A stretch of DNA of 35,623 nt from Clostridia bacterium (GTDB lineage: Bacteria > Bacillota > Clostridia > Christensenellales > Borkfalkiaceae): assembly GCA_017626135.1 (NCBI GenBank), contig JAGAJI010000031.1, positions 1 through 35,623 of the forward strand. Reading direction: 5' to 3'. Positions 19,201-25,822 of the stretch are shown here, in pieces (positions within the stretch are counted from its first letter, which is position 1; each line of letters starts with the position of its first letter). Below the pieces are notes generated by a model. The model did not search any database. It saw only the letters and a program-made list of their open reading frames with translations, and was not told the origin of the DNA. The position numbers were made by a program, and so were the translations under genes.

Positions 19201-20669
19201 AGGCTCTTATAGAAGTCGAAGGGGTTGCTGTTGATATCGCGGGACTCTTCGTAGAAGACGTACGCCTGATTGTCCGCGCCCTCGTTGGCGATCATATAGC
19301 TCGCTTTCTGCCCGTTGACGCTGGCAACGGAGAGTGCCGCCGAGAAGGTGGAAGGAGACCCTACCGTACCCGAATCGGGGTTGGAGGCAAGGTTGGTCCC
19401 GTACACGCCGCCGTAGCCCGCGGAATAGTCGTTGCTCGCCGCACAGATGAGGCTGATGCCCGCCGTCTTGATGCTTTCGTATACGGCGTTGAGAAGTTCC
19501 CCTTCGTCGTCGCCGTCGTTCGTCGTCGTGAAACCGCCCGACGTACCCAAACTCATGTTGATGACGTCCACGCCGAGCTTGACGCAGTCGTCCAGAGCGG
19601 CAACGATATCTTCGGCAACGGCGCCGCCCAGATCGGGATCGTCCAGATCGTCGGTGAATACCTTGAAGATGGCAAGCTGCGCATCGGGTACGACGCCTTT
19701 GAAGGTCTCGTTGACGGGGTTACCATCCTTGTCGGTGTAACCGTTGGTATCGTAGCCGCCGATAATCCCGGCAACGTGCGTACCGTGGTTGGAATAGGAA
19801 GGGTATACGTCGGCGTCGTCGTCCGCGTAGTCGTACGCGTAGGGAACCTTGTCGCTCATATACACGTCGGAGACTTCAAGCCCGCTCGTCTTTTCTTCCG
19901 CATTGAGGTTTTTGCTATCGAGCAGGGCTTTGACGTCCTGCTTTTTCCATCTCGTCTCCACGTGCTCGCTCTCGAATCCTTGGAATGCGTGATGGGTGTA
20001 GTCCAACCCGGTATCGAGGATTGCCACGACCATGCCTTCGCCGTACACGTCGGTGTACTCGGAAGAATCGTAAATACCCGTCTTATAGACGTTGGTCTCG
20101 TTGGTGACGAGTCCGTCCCCCTCTGCCTGTACGGTCGCCGTGGCAGGCTCGGAGTACGAAGTGGTGATGACGACGCTCTCTACGCCCGACATCCCCTTGA
20201 TGTAGGAAACGTATTCCGTGTCCACTTCGATCGCCACGCCGTTCAATACGGTGTTGTAACTTCTCACAAGTTCGTAATCGATATTTTCCTGCGTGAGTGC
20301 GGTCAGGAAACGATCCTGTTCGATGCTGATTTTTTCCGCCGCCTTCTCGCCCTGATACGAGGACAGATACTCCGTTACGTTTCCGCCGTTCGCCGATTCA
20401 ACGAGCGTTTTGCCCGTCAGCGTGACGATGACGGTACGCGTTTCGTACGTCGGCGCGACGTCTTCCGATTTGAATACGGAATCGCTCATGTACGATTCCC
20501 GCAAATTCGACGTATCGAATCGTCCCGTTATGTCCTTAAACGTAGCTTTCGCCGTCGTGGTGATTCCCGTGGGCGTAGCCGTTTGCGCCAACGCGCGCTC
20601 CAACACGAGCGACGACGTCATGCCCAAAGCCAACGCTCCGCAAAGAATGCGTTTCCCTGTTTTTGTCAT
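13254..20669 (-). CDS. Giant secreted subtilisin-like (S8) protease with BspA-type leucine-rich repeats
   Basis: A 2471-aa exported protein. After a signal peptide (about 1-28) and propeptide, the S8 domain shows the catalytic triad: Asp219 (ILDTGLD), His295 (NHGTHVAG) and Ser649 (GTSMACPNMAG). A protease-associated (PA) insert lies at about 520-600 (GRIALIKRG), an arrangement seen in C5a-peptidase-like and lactocepin-like proteases. Fibronectin-like regions, two Big_2-type Ig domains (about 1220-1400), about thirty LRR_5/BspA-type repeats (about 1400-2170), a helical segment and a Big_3-like domain (about 2335-2410) follow. The end is Ser/Asp/Glu-rich linker, CKSAIGG, a hydrophobic helix and KSKKDE, with no LPxTG. 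GGAGG precedes the ATG at 20669. It probably works at the cell surface on host or dietary protein (inference). Confidence 0.88.
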   Translation of the reverse strand: MTKTGKRILCGALALGMTSSLVLERALAQTATPTGITTTAKATFKDITGRFDTSNLRESYMSDSVFKSEDVAPTYETRTVIVTLTGKTLVESANGGNVTEYLSSYQGEKAAEKISIEQDRFLTALTQENIDYELVRSYNTVLNGVAIEVDTEYVSYIKGMSGVESVVITTSYSEPATATVQAEGDGLVTNETNVYKTGIYDSSEYTDVYGEGMVVAILDTGLDYTHHAFQGFESEHVETRWKKQDVKALLDSKNLNAEEKTSGLEVSDVYMSDKVPYAYDYADDDADVYPSYSNHGTHVAGIIGGYDTNGYTDKDGNPVNETFKGVVPDAQLAIFKVFTDDLDDPDLGGAVAEDIVAALDDCVKLGVDVINMSLGTSGGFTTTNDGDDEGELLNAVYESIKTAGISLICAASNDYSAGYGGVYGTNLASNPDSGTVGSPSTFSAALSVASVNGQKASYMIANEGADNQAYVFYEESRDINSNPFDFYKSLTEKYPEHNGEFEYVVVPGVGLSADYTSTIKSKVKGRIALIKRGDSTFQEKVEIAMQMGAIGVIIYNNVAGTIRMNLGEIEDPIPAVSINMNAGNAMVAGATNRVGTIRISDEQKAGPFMSEFSSWGPTHDLRLKPEITAHGGEITSTVPGGYGEQSGTSMACPNMAGFIAIVRSYIQKDLGITDPVEVNRRAMQLVMSTATTAYDQDGHAYSPRKQGAGLARMEKVVSETTAYLWADVAENDYRPKLELFDDKDKTGVYEMSFNVTNFGESALTFSTDQLVMTETLSSDNLTVSEQSYLLDKGTTVWKDGNTEIGEVKVEAGETKTLHVTITLADSEKAYIEKSFENGMYVEGYLKLRSKTDGQCDLSIPFLAFYGDWAQAPMLDYTAFEVADCEQDASVKEEDKIKASVWETLPYTCYYNEKYIIPMGGYVYLLDDNDEPVYVDEDKCAVSRYNIYYGEGNNENYMTSTAIKAVYAGLLRNARIVKYRLYDEATGELVLEDQCERVSKAYAGGGSAVPANVEINLSPEAEGLIANGKYRLEFDFFMDSDATIDGAGNKIYPDRASNEENTFEFSFTVDYEAPILQDVRVRYYNYKDGNKVKQRIYLDMDVYDNHYAQALMLCYPTVDSNGETSVMLATDYPTPIRDAKPNGTTTVSLEITDIYEKYGNMLYLQLDDYALNTCLYQINIDDANQGQIGDVEDFDFVTDEKLTKDTFGDGELTLNIYETYKVGLTNVGNGDASNFVWTSDSKAIAGVKNGEIVGLAPGETTIIVSTGAGTPKLIHVTVTESQADIASVPSLSFGVIKTNQGALSTSSVVKVNAGENFQIPVLTDPWYHPMTNLRLVWSSTNERVATVDQNGNVATLKKGTAIILAQIERKNGSGQWEQTLYSCSVTLRVQNEFTVSNFTLIEYNGVGGVVEIPKDLNVMYIGEEAFKDNNNITKLIIPSTVVDIKARAFENCTALEEVYFVSERHREDGATDTSGELIDWAELSMIYENAFSGCIHLKKIDFSNVKTITVAMEAFSNCPNLSEVVDMPSIGTMHHYAFAGTALTSVDLTGLHMSGNFVFANCENLTEIKTGKFTAIGNYMFSGCTALREEITLSTPKIGNGAFSDCVNLSGVIFDDLGEDIEYAIGANAFANCGKNVGNFTMSYTDGEKVRSIGDRAFAGSAIKTFPIPAGLEVLGGDVFANTAVTTLVIDNNVDIENLRIVGIPFKSMTLALAETNVDRYALENGVLYNAAKTKLLHVNPSVTEVVLPESVTEIGAYALAGGNVKKITLTSNVTKLGVGAFMNSALSEIVWKGATLSEIPENAFRNTYLSSIVLPDGVTKIGAYAFAESGINDITAKGVTEIGSYAFMNCTALRGVQVEGRYTLTLSENLTKLGDGVFQGCTSLVKVVLPSLEEVGGFTFRGASNLKSVIYGDETKSIGSYAFYQTNVEEVTLGSAIEVIDEGAFYDCEALTAITLPESVKEVKAFAFKLCNELTTVNGIGNVEIFGNESFYNVPFESLNLENAVTVGIGAFAMEKAAQSDGERTLDLPNAVTIGDYAFNRSGFKTVNLSASLEKVGGGAFAEMRNLTTFTAEGNFFVEDGVLYRNVNVEDTAYELVCYPAALVGSGESGERSYAVKEGTLRVNAYAFNGLNKGMLNKVVLPYTINAIGDGAFLNSGVKEYTFESIQAPVLETIFRQDIADAIEAASSVAYYKGYYYANFETYLFNFTEYVREKSDLIMHYPANGTGYDNYIYSLYFGVKKVGDVLPEDDTRIFLSMMESFPDASEIEAWTTATTTKEEVEAFAGEVKTARRYYNNASKKAAQATFVEEYTERLMEIEGALRAVKPIFGIEIKLSEIRVAEDSTHRTTYVVGETFDMTGLKIELVYDDESTMIADSDKIVLWTTKKLGKLDKLVTVEYEGETLSIRIDVEETNSGDGTGDSSTPDEDSSSEEGNSSTSSEERSCKSAIGGATALLTLLAAGAVCVKSKKDE

Positions 20670-20957
20670 GTTGCCTCCCAAGCCCCTTCCTCACGGGCTT
20701 TTCTCTTCGTAATTTCACAGCAAAAACGGGTATTCTCTCATCACCCCGATTTTTGCCTATTTTATTCTATTAGGCAATATCGTACAATGTCATCAAGCGA
20801 GAAGCGTAGACGATTTTGAGGAAGAAACAGGCGACTTTTTTGCAGCAATAGCGACTCCTATTGCAAAAAGAGCCAACGCCTTTACTCCCAAAATCGATAG
20901 CTTAACAAGTGCGTACGTTACGAACCTGTGCGCCGTATGTTATTGTGCGGTATTGAC
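20670..20957 (-). promoter_or_regulatory. Long structured 5' leader of the giant protease gene
   Basis: The predicted transcript has a 288-nt leader with several inverted repeats: a 13-bp stem with one 4-nt bulge (20835-20851 with 20858-20870), a 7-bp stem TTGCCTA/TAGGCAA (20753-20759 with 20771-20777), and an imperfect one pairing AAAAACGGG (20722-20730) with CCCCGATTTTT. The last two overlap by two bases. I recognise no riboswitch class. A short open frame in the leader has no start codon. Regulation is an inference from length and structure. Confidence 0.4.
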
Positions 20958-20963
20958 TATATT

Positions 20964-20992
20964 ATTTTACTCTTTTTTTGCCTTTTTGTCAA
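20964..20992 (-). promoter_or_regulatory. Promoter of the giant protease gene
   Basis: On the minus strand a perfect TTGACA (20987-20992), 17-nt spacer and TAAAAT (20964-20969). The start is predicted near 20957. Confidence 0.72.
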
Positions 20993-21101
20993 GGCTTTTT
21001 GTGTAAATATATATACAATATAATAAAGAAAAATGAAAGTTTTGTGAAGTCGGGCACTTCCCCGCCGCCGCAGCCTTTCGAAAAAGGTTTTCGCCCAAGG
21101 C

Positions 21102-21136
21102 AAAAGCCGCCCCGTCCGCAACGCGGGCGGGGCGAC
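21102..21136 (-). terminator. Intrinsic terminator of the phosphofructokinase gene
   Basis: A very GC-rich hairpin (arms near 21106-21113 and 21129-21136, with inner pairing) followed on the minus strand by TTTT. It lies 23 bases after the stop at 21159. A small CCTTT/AAAGG hairpin (21074-21087) follows. Confidence 0.7.
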
Positions 21137-21158
21137 TTCATCGCATACCCGTATGGGG

Positions 21159-22097
21159 TCAACTCAATTTTTCCACTTGAATTTGTGCGAAAAGCTCGTC
21201 GATTTTCGCCTTTTCGGGAGGGCGGGTACCTTCCGTTAAGCAAGCCGCCGAACCGCACGCAACGGCAAGGCGCAACGTGTCCTCGATGGAGAATCCTTTC
21301 GTGTCGCCGTGGATAAAGCCCGCCAACAGGCTATCGCCTGCGCCGATCGTCGAAACGACGCCGCTGCGCGGCGCATTCGCCCGGTAAGTACCTTCGTCGC
21401 AAACGAGCACGGCTCCGCCGCCGCCCAAGCTGACGACCGCATTCTCCACGCCGTTTTCGTGGAATTTCGTCGCCATTTCCACCGCCGTTTCCACCGTCTG
21501 CACGGGCTTGCCGAGGTACTTGGTCGCCTCCACTCTGTTCGGCTTGATGAGCCACGGTTTCATCTCGATCAAATCCTCGTAGGAGAAGGAACGGGAGTCG
21601 ATGACGATCTTCGCACCTGCGCTCTGAAACTCCTTCAAAAGCTCTTTGATCTCCTCGACGCTCACCCCCTTGGGCGCGCTGCCCGTAAAGGTCACGATGC
21701 AATTTTCGGTGACTTCCACGCGGTGCTTTACCTTGCGTAAAATGCTCGCATCGCAAGCGAATCCGTCGAAGGAAATGCGCGTTTCATAGTTGTTTCCCTC
21801 TTCGTGTAAGGTGAGGTTTTGACGGATTCTGCCCTCCGCCCAGATTTCTTCGTAGCGAAGATTGTCGCGGTTCAAGGCCTTGCAGAATTCCATAGCGTTT
21901 TCCGCGCCGACCACGACGATGGCGAGACTGTCCGTGCCGTTCACTTTCAGCGCGCGGGATACGTTGATCCCCTTGCCGCCTGCGTCCACGGAAATCATCT
22001 CCGCGAAACATTCGCTGCGAAGTTCAAAATTATGCACGCTGCAATGCAAGTCGAAAGCCGGGTTGAGCGTCAGAGTGATAATACTTCTTTCTTTCAC
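21159..22097 (-). CDS. PfkB-family sugar kinase, probable 1-phosphofructokinase
   Basis: A 312-aa kinase with both PfkB signatures: the N-terminal DAGGKGINVSRALK and the C-terminal STIGAGDSLLAGF, whose Asp is the catalytic base. The start TLTLNPAFD is typical of the 1-phosphofructokinase/tagatose-6-phosphate kinase branch (FruK/LacC-like), which phosphorylates fructose 1-phosphate or a related sugar phosphate with ATP. I use the GTG start at 22097 because GGAGG lies nine bases upstream; an in-frame extension to 22241 has neither ribosome site nor homologous sequence. No PTS transporter gene is adjacent, so the substrate cannot be fixed from context. It is monocistronic. Confidence 0.85.
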   Translation of the reverse strand: MKERSIITLTLNPAFDLHCSVHNFELRSECFAEMISVDAGGKGINVSRALKVNGTDSLAIVVVGAENAMEFCKALNRDNLRYEEIWAEGRIRQNLTLHEEGNNYETRISFDGFACDASILRKVKHRVEVTENCIVTFTGSAPKGVSVEEIKELLKEFQSAGAKIVIDSRSFSYEDLIEMKPWLIKPNRVEATKYLGKPVQTVETAVEMATKFHENGVENAVVSLGGGGAVLVCDEGTYRANAPRSGVVSTIGAGDSLLAGFIHGDTKGFSIEDTLRLAVACGSAACLTEGTRPPEKAKIDELFAQIQVEKLS

Positions 22098-22151
22098 GGT
22101 GTTTCCTCCCACGGTAGCGTTTTTCGCCTTCGGCGCTGCTCCGTATGATTT

Positions 22152-22180
22152 ATTATACCATACCCGAAAAGAAAAATCAA
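22152..22180 (-). promoter_or_regulatory. Promoter of the phosphofructokinase gene
   Basis: On the minus strand TTGATT (22175-22180), 17-nt spacer, TATAAT (22152-22157). The predicted start near 22145 supports the GTG at 22097. Confidence 0.8.
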
Positions 22181-22272
22181 GTCTTCCGTGAAAAAAATAT
22201 TCGCTTTTTTGCAAGAAAACAACGTTTTTCGCAATACGCAAAAAACGCCTTTTTCTCTTTCATTTTCTTATT

Positions 22273-22294
22273 ACGGGCATACCATGTATGCGTT
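22273..22294 (+). repeat. 22-bp dispersed repeat, copy 1
   Basis: This copy contains ACGGGCATACCATGT and a GCATAC/GTATGC-type dyad. It matches the reverse complement of 29138-29159 at 21 of 22 positions. Both copies lie between genes. Confidence 0.6.
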
Positions 22295-22309
22295 CACGCA
22301 ATTTTTTCG

Positions 22310-22711
22310 TCATTTTTCCAACGTTTCGTCCACGATTTCCGCATCCACCGCGTTGATCGACACGCTCTTGAGCCCGTTCATCACGCCGCTCTTGGATTTG
22401 TAGCCCTCCTCGCTCATGGCGATGCTCTCGCCGTTGGAAGCGATCAGACGGTAGCGGTACAAGCCCGCCTTGTCGACATACACCTCAAATTTCGGACAGG
22501 TCTTCGCCTCGACTTTTTTAAGAGTCTGATCCTCCACCCGATCCTCCGCAATACACTTCGCCGCGTTTTTCGCGATGCTCTCCATGCCCTTTTTGCAGGC
22601 ACTCTTGGTCGTGTACACCTGCGAAGATACCGCGATCTTTTCACAGTTCGACGCGTATAAGCTGAAATTGAACGCGCCCGAAGGCGTCTTTTTGATTACG
22701 AATTTACCCAT
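22310..22711 (-). CDS. DUF1508 (YegP-like) protein with two tandem repeats
   Basis: A 133-aa protein made of two DUF1508 units, about 1-55 (MGKFVIKKTPSGAFNFSLYA) and 65-125 (PKFEVYVDKAGLYRYRLIAS). Each has the F/Y-x-F/Y-x-L-x-A-x-N-G/C-E pattern ending with a segment for pairing of subunits or repeats. DUF1508 proteins are small and cytoplasmic; their function is not established. The start at 22711 has AGAGGTGG at the correct distance. It is monocistronic, with its own promoter, divergent from the radical SAM gene. Confidence 0.85.
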   Translation of the reverse strand: MGKFVIKKTPSGAFNFSLYASNCEKIAVSSQVYTTKSACKKGMESIAKNAAKCIAEDRVEDQTLKKVEAKTCPKFEVYVDKAGLYRYRLIASNGESIAMSEEGYKSKSGVMNGLKSVSINAVDAEIVDETLEK

Positions 22712-22741
22712 AAATCCACCTCTTTTTCTTTCGTTATCACT

Positions 22742-22769
22742 ATTATAGCACACTTTTTGCGTTTGTAAA
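22742..22769 (-). promoter_or_regulatory. Promoter of the DUF1508 gene
   Basis: On the minus strand TTTACA (22764-22769), 16-nt spacer, TATAAT (22742-22747), about 30 nt before the ATG. Confidence 0.75.
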
Positions 22770-22865
22770 GAGGAAAACGAAAATTTTTCCGCAATTTTCA
22801 CAAAAAAATTCCCCTTCCCGTCCAAAAAATTTTTAGAAAAATTTGCAAATATTACGAACAAATGT

Positions 22866-22894
22866 TTGACTTTTAAGAGTGCAAGGAGTATAAT
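22866..22894 (+). promoter_or_regulatory. Promoter of the radical SAM gene, abutting its start codon
   Basis: TTGACT (22866-22871), 17-nt spacer, perfect TATAAT (22889-22894). The usual +1 falls on the A of the ATG at 22901. AAGGAG (22883-22888) lies inside the promoter spacer, so transcripts from this promoter would lack it. Confidence 0.72.
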
Positions 22895-22900
22895 AAAAGT

Positions 22901-24172
22901 ATGATTTCGGAAGAAAAGCTGACAATTTTAACGGAGAGCGCCAAATACGACGTATCCTGTTCGTCCTCGGGGAGCAAGCGAAAAAACGAGGGTGGGATCG
23001 GCAACGGCTACGCCGCCGGGTGCTGTCACTCCTTCACGCCCGACGGGCGGTGCATTTCTCTGCTTAAAATTCTGTTGAGCAACGATTGCATTTACAACTG
23101 CAAATATTGTCCCAACCGTCTGGACGCGGACGTACCGCGCGCGACGGCGACGCCCGACGAGATTTGCGAACTGACGATCGACTTTTATAAGCGCAACTAT
23201 ATCGAAGGGCTCTTCCTCTCCTCTGCGGTCTGTAAAAATCCCGATTACACGATGGAGCGGCTGTTGCTCGTGGTGAAGAAACTTCGAACGGAGTACCGTT
23301 TTCACGGATATATCCATCTCAAGGGAATTCCCAAAGCCGATCCGAGGCTGATGCAGGAAGCGGCGAGGTACGCCGACCGCATGAGTTACAATATCGAACT
23401 CCCCTCCGAACCGAGCTTAAAACTGCTTGCGCCGCAAAAGAGCAAGGAGAGTTTGCTCACCCCAATGCGCGCGCTGACGGTGCAGGCGGAAGCATTCAAA
23501 GAAGAGAAACGGAAGGGGCAGGTACGCGGTCATTTCCTTCCCGCGGGGCAAACGACGCAGATGATCGTCGGCGCGTCGCCCGAAAAGGACGGGCAGATTT
23601 TGCGGCTCACGCAAGCCCTGTACCAAAAAAACGGGTTAAAGCGCGTGTATTATTCGTCCTACGTACCCGTGGTGCAGGACAAGCTCCTGCCCGAGGTGGG
23701 TGCGGGGCAACTTCGCGAGCATCGGTTGTATCAGGCGGACTGGCTGTTGCGGTTTTACGGGTTTTCCGTGGAGGAGATTCTCGACGAGGGGGAGAACTTG
23801 TCGATGGAATTCGATCCCAAATGCGCGTGGGCGCTTCGAAATATGCACCTGTTTCCCGTGGAAATCAACCGCGCGCCGTTGGAAGTGCTGTTGCGCGTGC
23901 CGGGGATCGGTGCGAAGAACGCGTACAAGATCATGGAAGCTCGGAAATACACGAAACTGAGTTTTGAAGATTTGACGAAAATGCGGGTCGCGCTCAAGCG
24001 CGCGAAACACTTTATCACCTGCGACGGCAAGTTTTACGGCGCAAAGCAGGAAGGCATGATACGCGGACTTCTCGCCGAGGCGGAAACGCAGGAAAGCGCC
24101 GAACAGCTCAACCTGTTTAGTATGCTCTCCACCCCCCAGAACGCGATGATCGCGTTGCACGGTCAACTGTAA
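22901..24172 (+). CDS. Putative DNA modification/repair radical SAM protein (TIGR03916-like)
   Basis: A 423-aa radical SAM protein. The N-terminus has the family sequence AKYDVSCSSSG and a Cys-rich stretch (Cys20, Cys41, Cys42, Cys51). The 4Fe-4S motif CxxxCxxC is CIYNCKYC (Cys63, Cys67, Cys70). A C-terminal helix-hairpin-helix (about 327-347, LLRVPGIGAKNAYKIM) suggests binding to DNA. Family members are linked by gene context to DNA modification or repair, and members I know sit beside a DUF4130/TIGR03915 gene, as here. The chemical reaction is unknown. The ATG at 22901 matches the expected family N-terminus, but lies exactly where transcription should start. Confidence 0.88.
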   Translation: MISEEKLTILTESAKYDVSCSSSGSKRKNEGGIGNGYAAGCCHSFTPDGRCISLLKILLSNDCIYNCKYCPNRLDADVPRATATPDEICELTIDFYKRNYIEGLFLSSAVCKNPDYTMERLLLVVKKLRTEYRFHGYIHLKGIPKADPRLMQEAARYADRMSYNIELPSEPSLKLLAPQKSKESLLTPMRALTVQAEAFKEEKRKGQVRGHFLPAGQTTQMIVGASPEKDGQILRLTQALYQKNGLKRVYYSSYVPVVQDKLLPEVGAGQLREHRLYQADWLLRFYGFSVEEILDEGENLSMEFDPKCAWALRNMHLFPVEINRAPLEVLLRVPGIGAKNAYKIMEARKYTKLSFEDLTKMRVALKRAKHFITCDGKFYGAKQEGMIRGLLAEAETQESAEQLNLFSMLSTPQNAMIALHGQL

Positions 24173-24283
24173 CCGCCCCTACCGGAAGTCAAGGACGAGC
24201 TGCCGAATCTCCTTACACAAAGTCGTCTTGGGAGGCTGAGAGCCACTCACCGCGCAATAGGCAAAAACAAAGGATCAACACGC

Positions 24284-25006
24284 ATGATTTACTTATTCGA
24301 CGGGACCACGGTCGGGTTCTTGACCGCTTTCGTGCAGGCGTTCACGGACGAAAACGCCGTGGTCACCTCCAAACAAACGCAACTTCTCCTCGGGGAAGAA
24401 GTCCTCTCTATCCCCTCCAACGAACGTGTCGCAAGCAAGGCGGCAGAGCGCTTGACTTCCTTCGATCGAAACGCTTTGCACGATCTCGACACCTTGCTCC
24501 GTTGCGGTATGGAGGACAACGAACAAGTGGCGTTCCGCTACTTTCGGCTGATGGCGAAAACCAAACGCCCGATCGGCAGACGGCTCGCCGAACCCGACGT
24601 CTTCCACGCCGTCGAATACATGAAAAAAGTCGGACTGGAAATTCACCGCCTGCACGGATTCGTACGGTTCATCGAAACGGAGAGCGGCGCGCTGTACGCC
24701 CCCATCGAGCCGGACAACGATATCGCCGATCTGCTCCTGCCCCACTTTCGGGCAAGGCTCCCCGAATACCCCTTCGTCCTTCACGACGTGCGACGAAAAA
24801 AAGCCGCCGTCTACGACGGGAAAAACTCGTTCAACGCATACCTGCCCCGGGCAAACGTGCTGATTTGTGCAGACGAGCAAGGTTGGCAGGACCTCTGGAA
24901 AGGGTATTATCACGCCGTCAATATCCCTTCGCGGGAGCGCCTCCGACAGATGAAAGGATATATGCCCGTCCGCTACTGGAAGTATATGCCCGAAAAACAA
25001 AATTAA
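24284..25006 (+). CDS. DUF4130 / TIGR03915-type putative DNA metabolism protein
   Basis: A 240-aa protein matching the DUF4130 pattern: an N-terminal YLFDGTTVGFLTAF segment, a central RLHGFVRFIET region, and the C-terminal FVLHDVRRKKAAVYDG and PVRYWKYMPE. It is the standard partner of the radical SAM protein upstream. In other bacteria this domain can be fused to a UdgX-like uracil-DNA glycosylase; here no such fusion is present. AAAGGA precedes the ATG. The 111-nt gap from the radical SAM gene holds no promoter or terminator I can support, so the two are likely co-transcribed. A role in DNA repair or base processing follows from the family; the mechanism is unknown. Confidence 0.88.
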   Translation: MIYLFDGTTVGFLTAFVQAFTDENAVVTSKQTQLLLGEEVLSIPSNERVASKAAERLTSFDRNALHDLDTLLRCGMEDNEQVAFRYFRLMAKTKRPIGRRLAEPDVFHAVEYMKKVGLEIHRLHGFVRFIETESGALYAPIEPDNDIADLLLPHFRARLPEYPFVLHDVRRKKAAVYDGKNSFNAYLPRANVLICADEQGWQDLWKGYYHAVNIPSRERLRQMKGYMPVRYWKYMPEKQN

Positions 25007-25033
25007 GACCTCATCGCCAAGCGATGAGGTCTT
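25005..25033. terminator. Bidirectional terminator between the DUF4130 and TM2 genes
   Basis: A 13-bp stem (25005-25017 with 25021-25033) and 3-nt loop. It overlaps the last two bases of the DUF4130 stop codon and lies 24 nt after the stop of the opposing TM2 gene. Confidence 0.8.
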
Positions 25034-25056
25034 ACTTCGTCCGCAAAAATCTTCGA

Positions 25057-25392
25057 TTATAACATCTGCATTATGGTGGAAAAATTCTTTTCCTTTGCTT
25101 TTTTAGAAACGCTGAACCAGTCGATGATGGTTAAAATACCGCATACGCCACCCGTTAAAAGCTTTAATACGCCCATGCCCGTATCGCCAAGCATAAATCT
25201 ATCCACGCCAAAACTGCCGAGAAAAATAGAAATGATCAACATGGTCGTAGGATTTTTCAAATCCAACATGGAAATTACCTCAAATTTACTATCTTCAACT
25301 TCCAACAATTTTTCTTTCAAAATCATTGCTTGCGCAGGCTCGAAATATTCTCTGTTCGTCGCCATGTATATTTCCACTCTTTGTTTATCCAT
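25057..25392 (-). CDS. TM2 domain membrane protein
   Basis: A 111-aa protein with a polar, helical N-terminal part (1-53) and a TM2 domain (about 57-100): a first helix (MLIISIFLGSFGVDRF), the turn LGDTGMG, then a second helix (LLTGGVCGILTIIDWF). The G-x-x-G-x-DRF motif is diagnostic. TM2 proteins are small two-helix membrane proteins without a defined biochemical role. The start at 25392 has AGAGG upstream; longer readings run back into the preceding gene. It lies 38 nt after the DUF2752 gene, a pairing I have seen elsewhere in Clostridia, and is probably controlled from the 25773-25801 promoter. Confidence 0.85.
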   Translation of the reverse strand: MDKQRVEIYMATNREYFEPAQAMILKEKLLEVEDSKFEVISMLDLKNPTTMLIISIFLGSFGVDRFMLGDTGMGVLKLLTGGVCGILTIIDWFSVSKKAKEKNFSTIMQML

Positions 25393-25430
25393 CTTAACTA
25401 CCTCTTTCTGTATTTTTTTATTTTTCATTT

Positions 25431-25763
25431 TCAAAAGAAAATACTCCCCTGCCATAAGCGGACAAGATAAGACAGAAAAATAATTCCCCCTGAAAGAATG
25501 AATACCATATTTTTTGTCTTTTGCTGTTTGAAAAGCTCATCTGCAAATACAAATATCAACAACACCCCCGTGATCGGCACAAACAAAGGATGATAGGAAA
25601 AAGCCGCCGAAAACTCCCCTTTGAAAAAGGAAATCCACGCCCTCGTTATGCCGCAACACGGGCAAGGTATCCCGAAAATCTGATACCATGGGCATCCTGT
25701 AACTGTACCTATTGCCAAAGCGCCCGTCAATATTATGATCCGAATGATATAATTCTTTTTCAT
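25431..25763 (-). CDS. DUF2752 membrane protein
   Basis: A 110-aa protein with three hydrophobic helices and the DUF2752 core GIPCPCCGITRAW (Cys34, Cys36, Cys37; another Cys at 24). The family is small and membrane-bound, of unknown function; the Cys cluster may be redox-active or bind metal. I prefer the ATG at 25763. The alternative at 25772 directly follows the -10 box, upstream of the predicted transcription start (about 25766), so it would not be in the mRNA. Neither has a Shine-Dalgarno sequence, so the message is nearly leaderless. It heads a two-gene operon, divergent from the XRE regulator. Confidence 0.8.
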   Translation of the reverse strand: MKKNYIIRIIILTGALAIGTVTGCPWYQIFGIPCPCCGITRAWISFFKGEFSAAFSYHPLFVPITGVLLIFVFADELFKQQKTKNMVFILSGGIIFLSYLVRLWQGSIFF

Positions 25764-25772
25764 CTTTATCAT

Positions 25773-25801
25773 ATTATATCAGGTCTTTTGACCTATGTCA
25801 A
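25773..25801 (-). promoter_or_regulatory. Promoter of the DUF2752-TM2 operon
   Basis: On the minus strand a perfect TTGACA (25796-25801), 17-nt spacer, perfect TATAAT (25773-25778). The spacer contains the palindrome AGGTC-TTTT-GACCT (25781-25794). Confidence 0.85.
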
Positions 25802-25813
25802 GACTTTTGACCT
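25781..25813. promoter_or_regulatory. Duplicated operator-like sites between the divergent genes
   Basis: Two 14-bp sites 19 bp apart: AGGTCTTTTGACCT (25781-25794) and AAGACTTTTGACCT (25800-25813), with 12 of 14 bases the same. The first is a perfect 5-bp-arm palindrome inside the DUF2752 promoter; the second lies upstream of the XRE -10. The adjacent XRE protein is the obvious candidate to bind them (inference). Confidence 0.6.
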
Positions 25814-25822
25814 GAAATTGCG

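Noticed and set aside
16017..20819. A 1600-codon open frame opposite the giant protease gene
   Set aside because: It mirrors the codon bias of the real gene, has no ribosome site, signal peptide or recognisable domain, and spans the real gene's start. The same applies to the long antisense frames at 729-3101 and 8320-11763.
20780..20930. Short hydrophobic open frame in the leader of the protease gene (minus strand)
   Set aside because: There is no ATG or GTG in frame and the only TTG lacks a proper ribosome site. The hairpins explain the sequence better.
21057..21101. GC-rich short hairpin sequence after the phosphofructokinase terminator as a REP-like element
   Set aside because: Only one copy is visible in the window, so there is no evidence for a repeat family.
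22190..22250. Possible terminator downstream of the DUF1508 gene
   Set aside because: Several T-rich imperfect inverted repeats occur, but none has a clean GC stem followed by a T run on the minus strand.
24220..24270. GGCTGAGAG in the gap before the DUF4130 gene, reminiscent of a TPP riboswitch
   Set aside because: The rest of the TPP aptamer, including the conserved CTGATCTGG and CAGCGTAGGGA parts, is missing, and the downstream gene has no link to thiamine.
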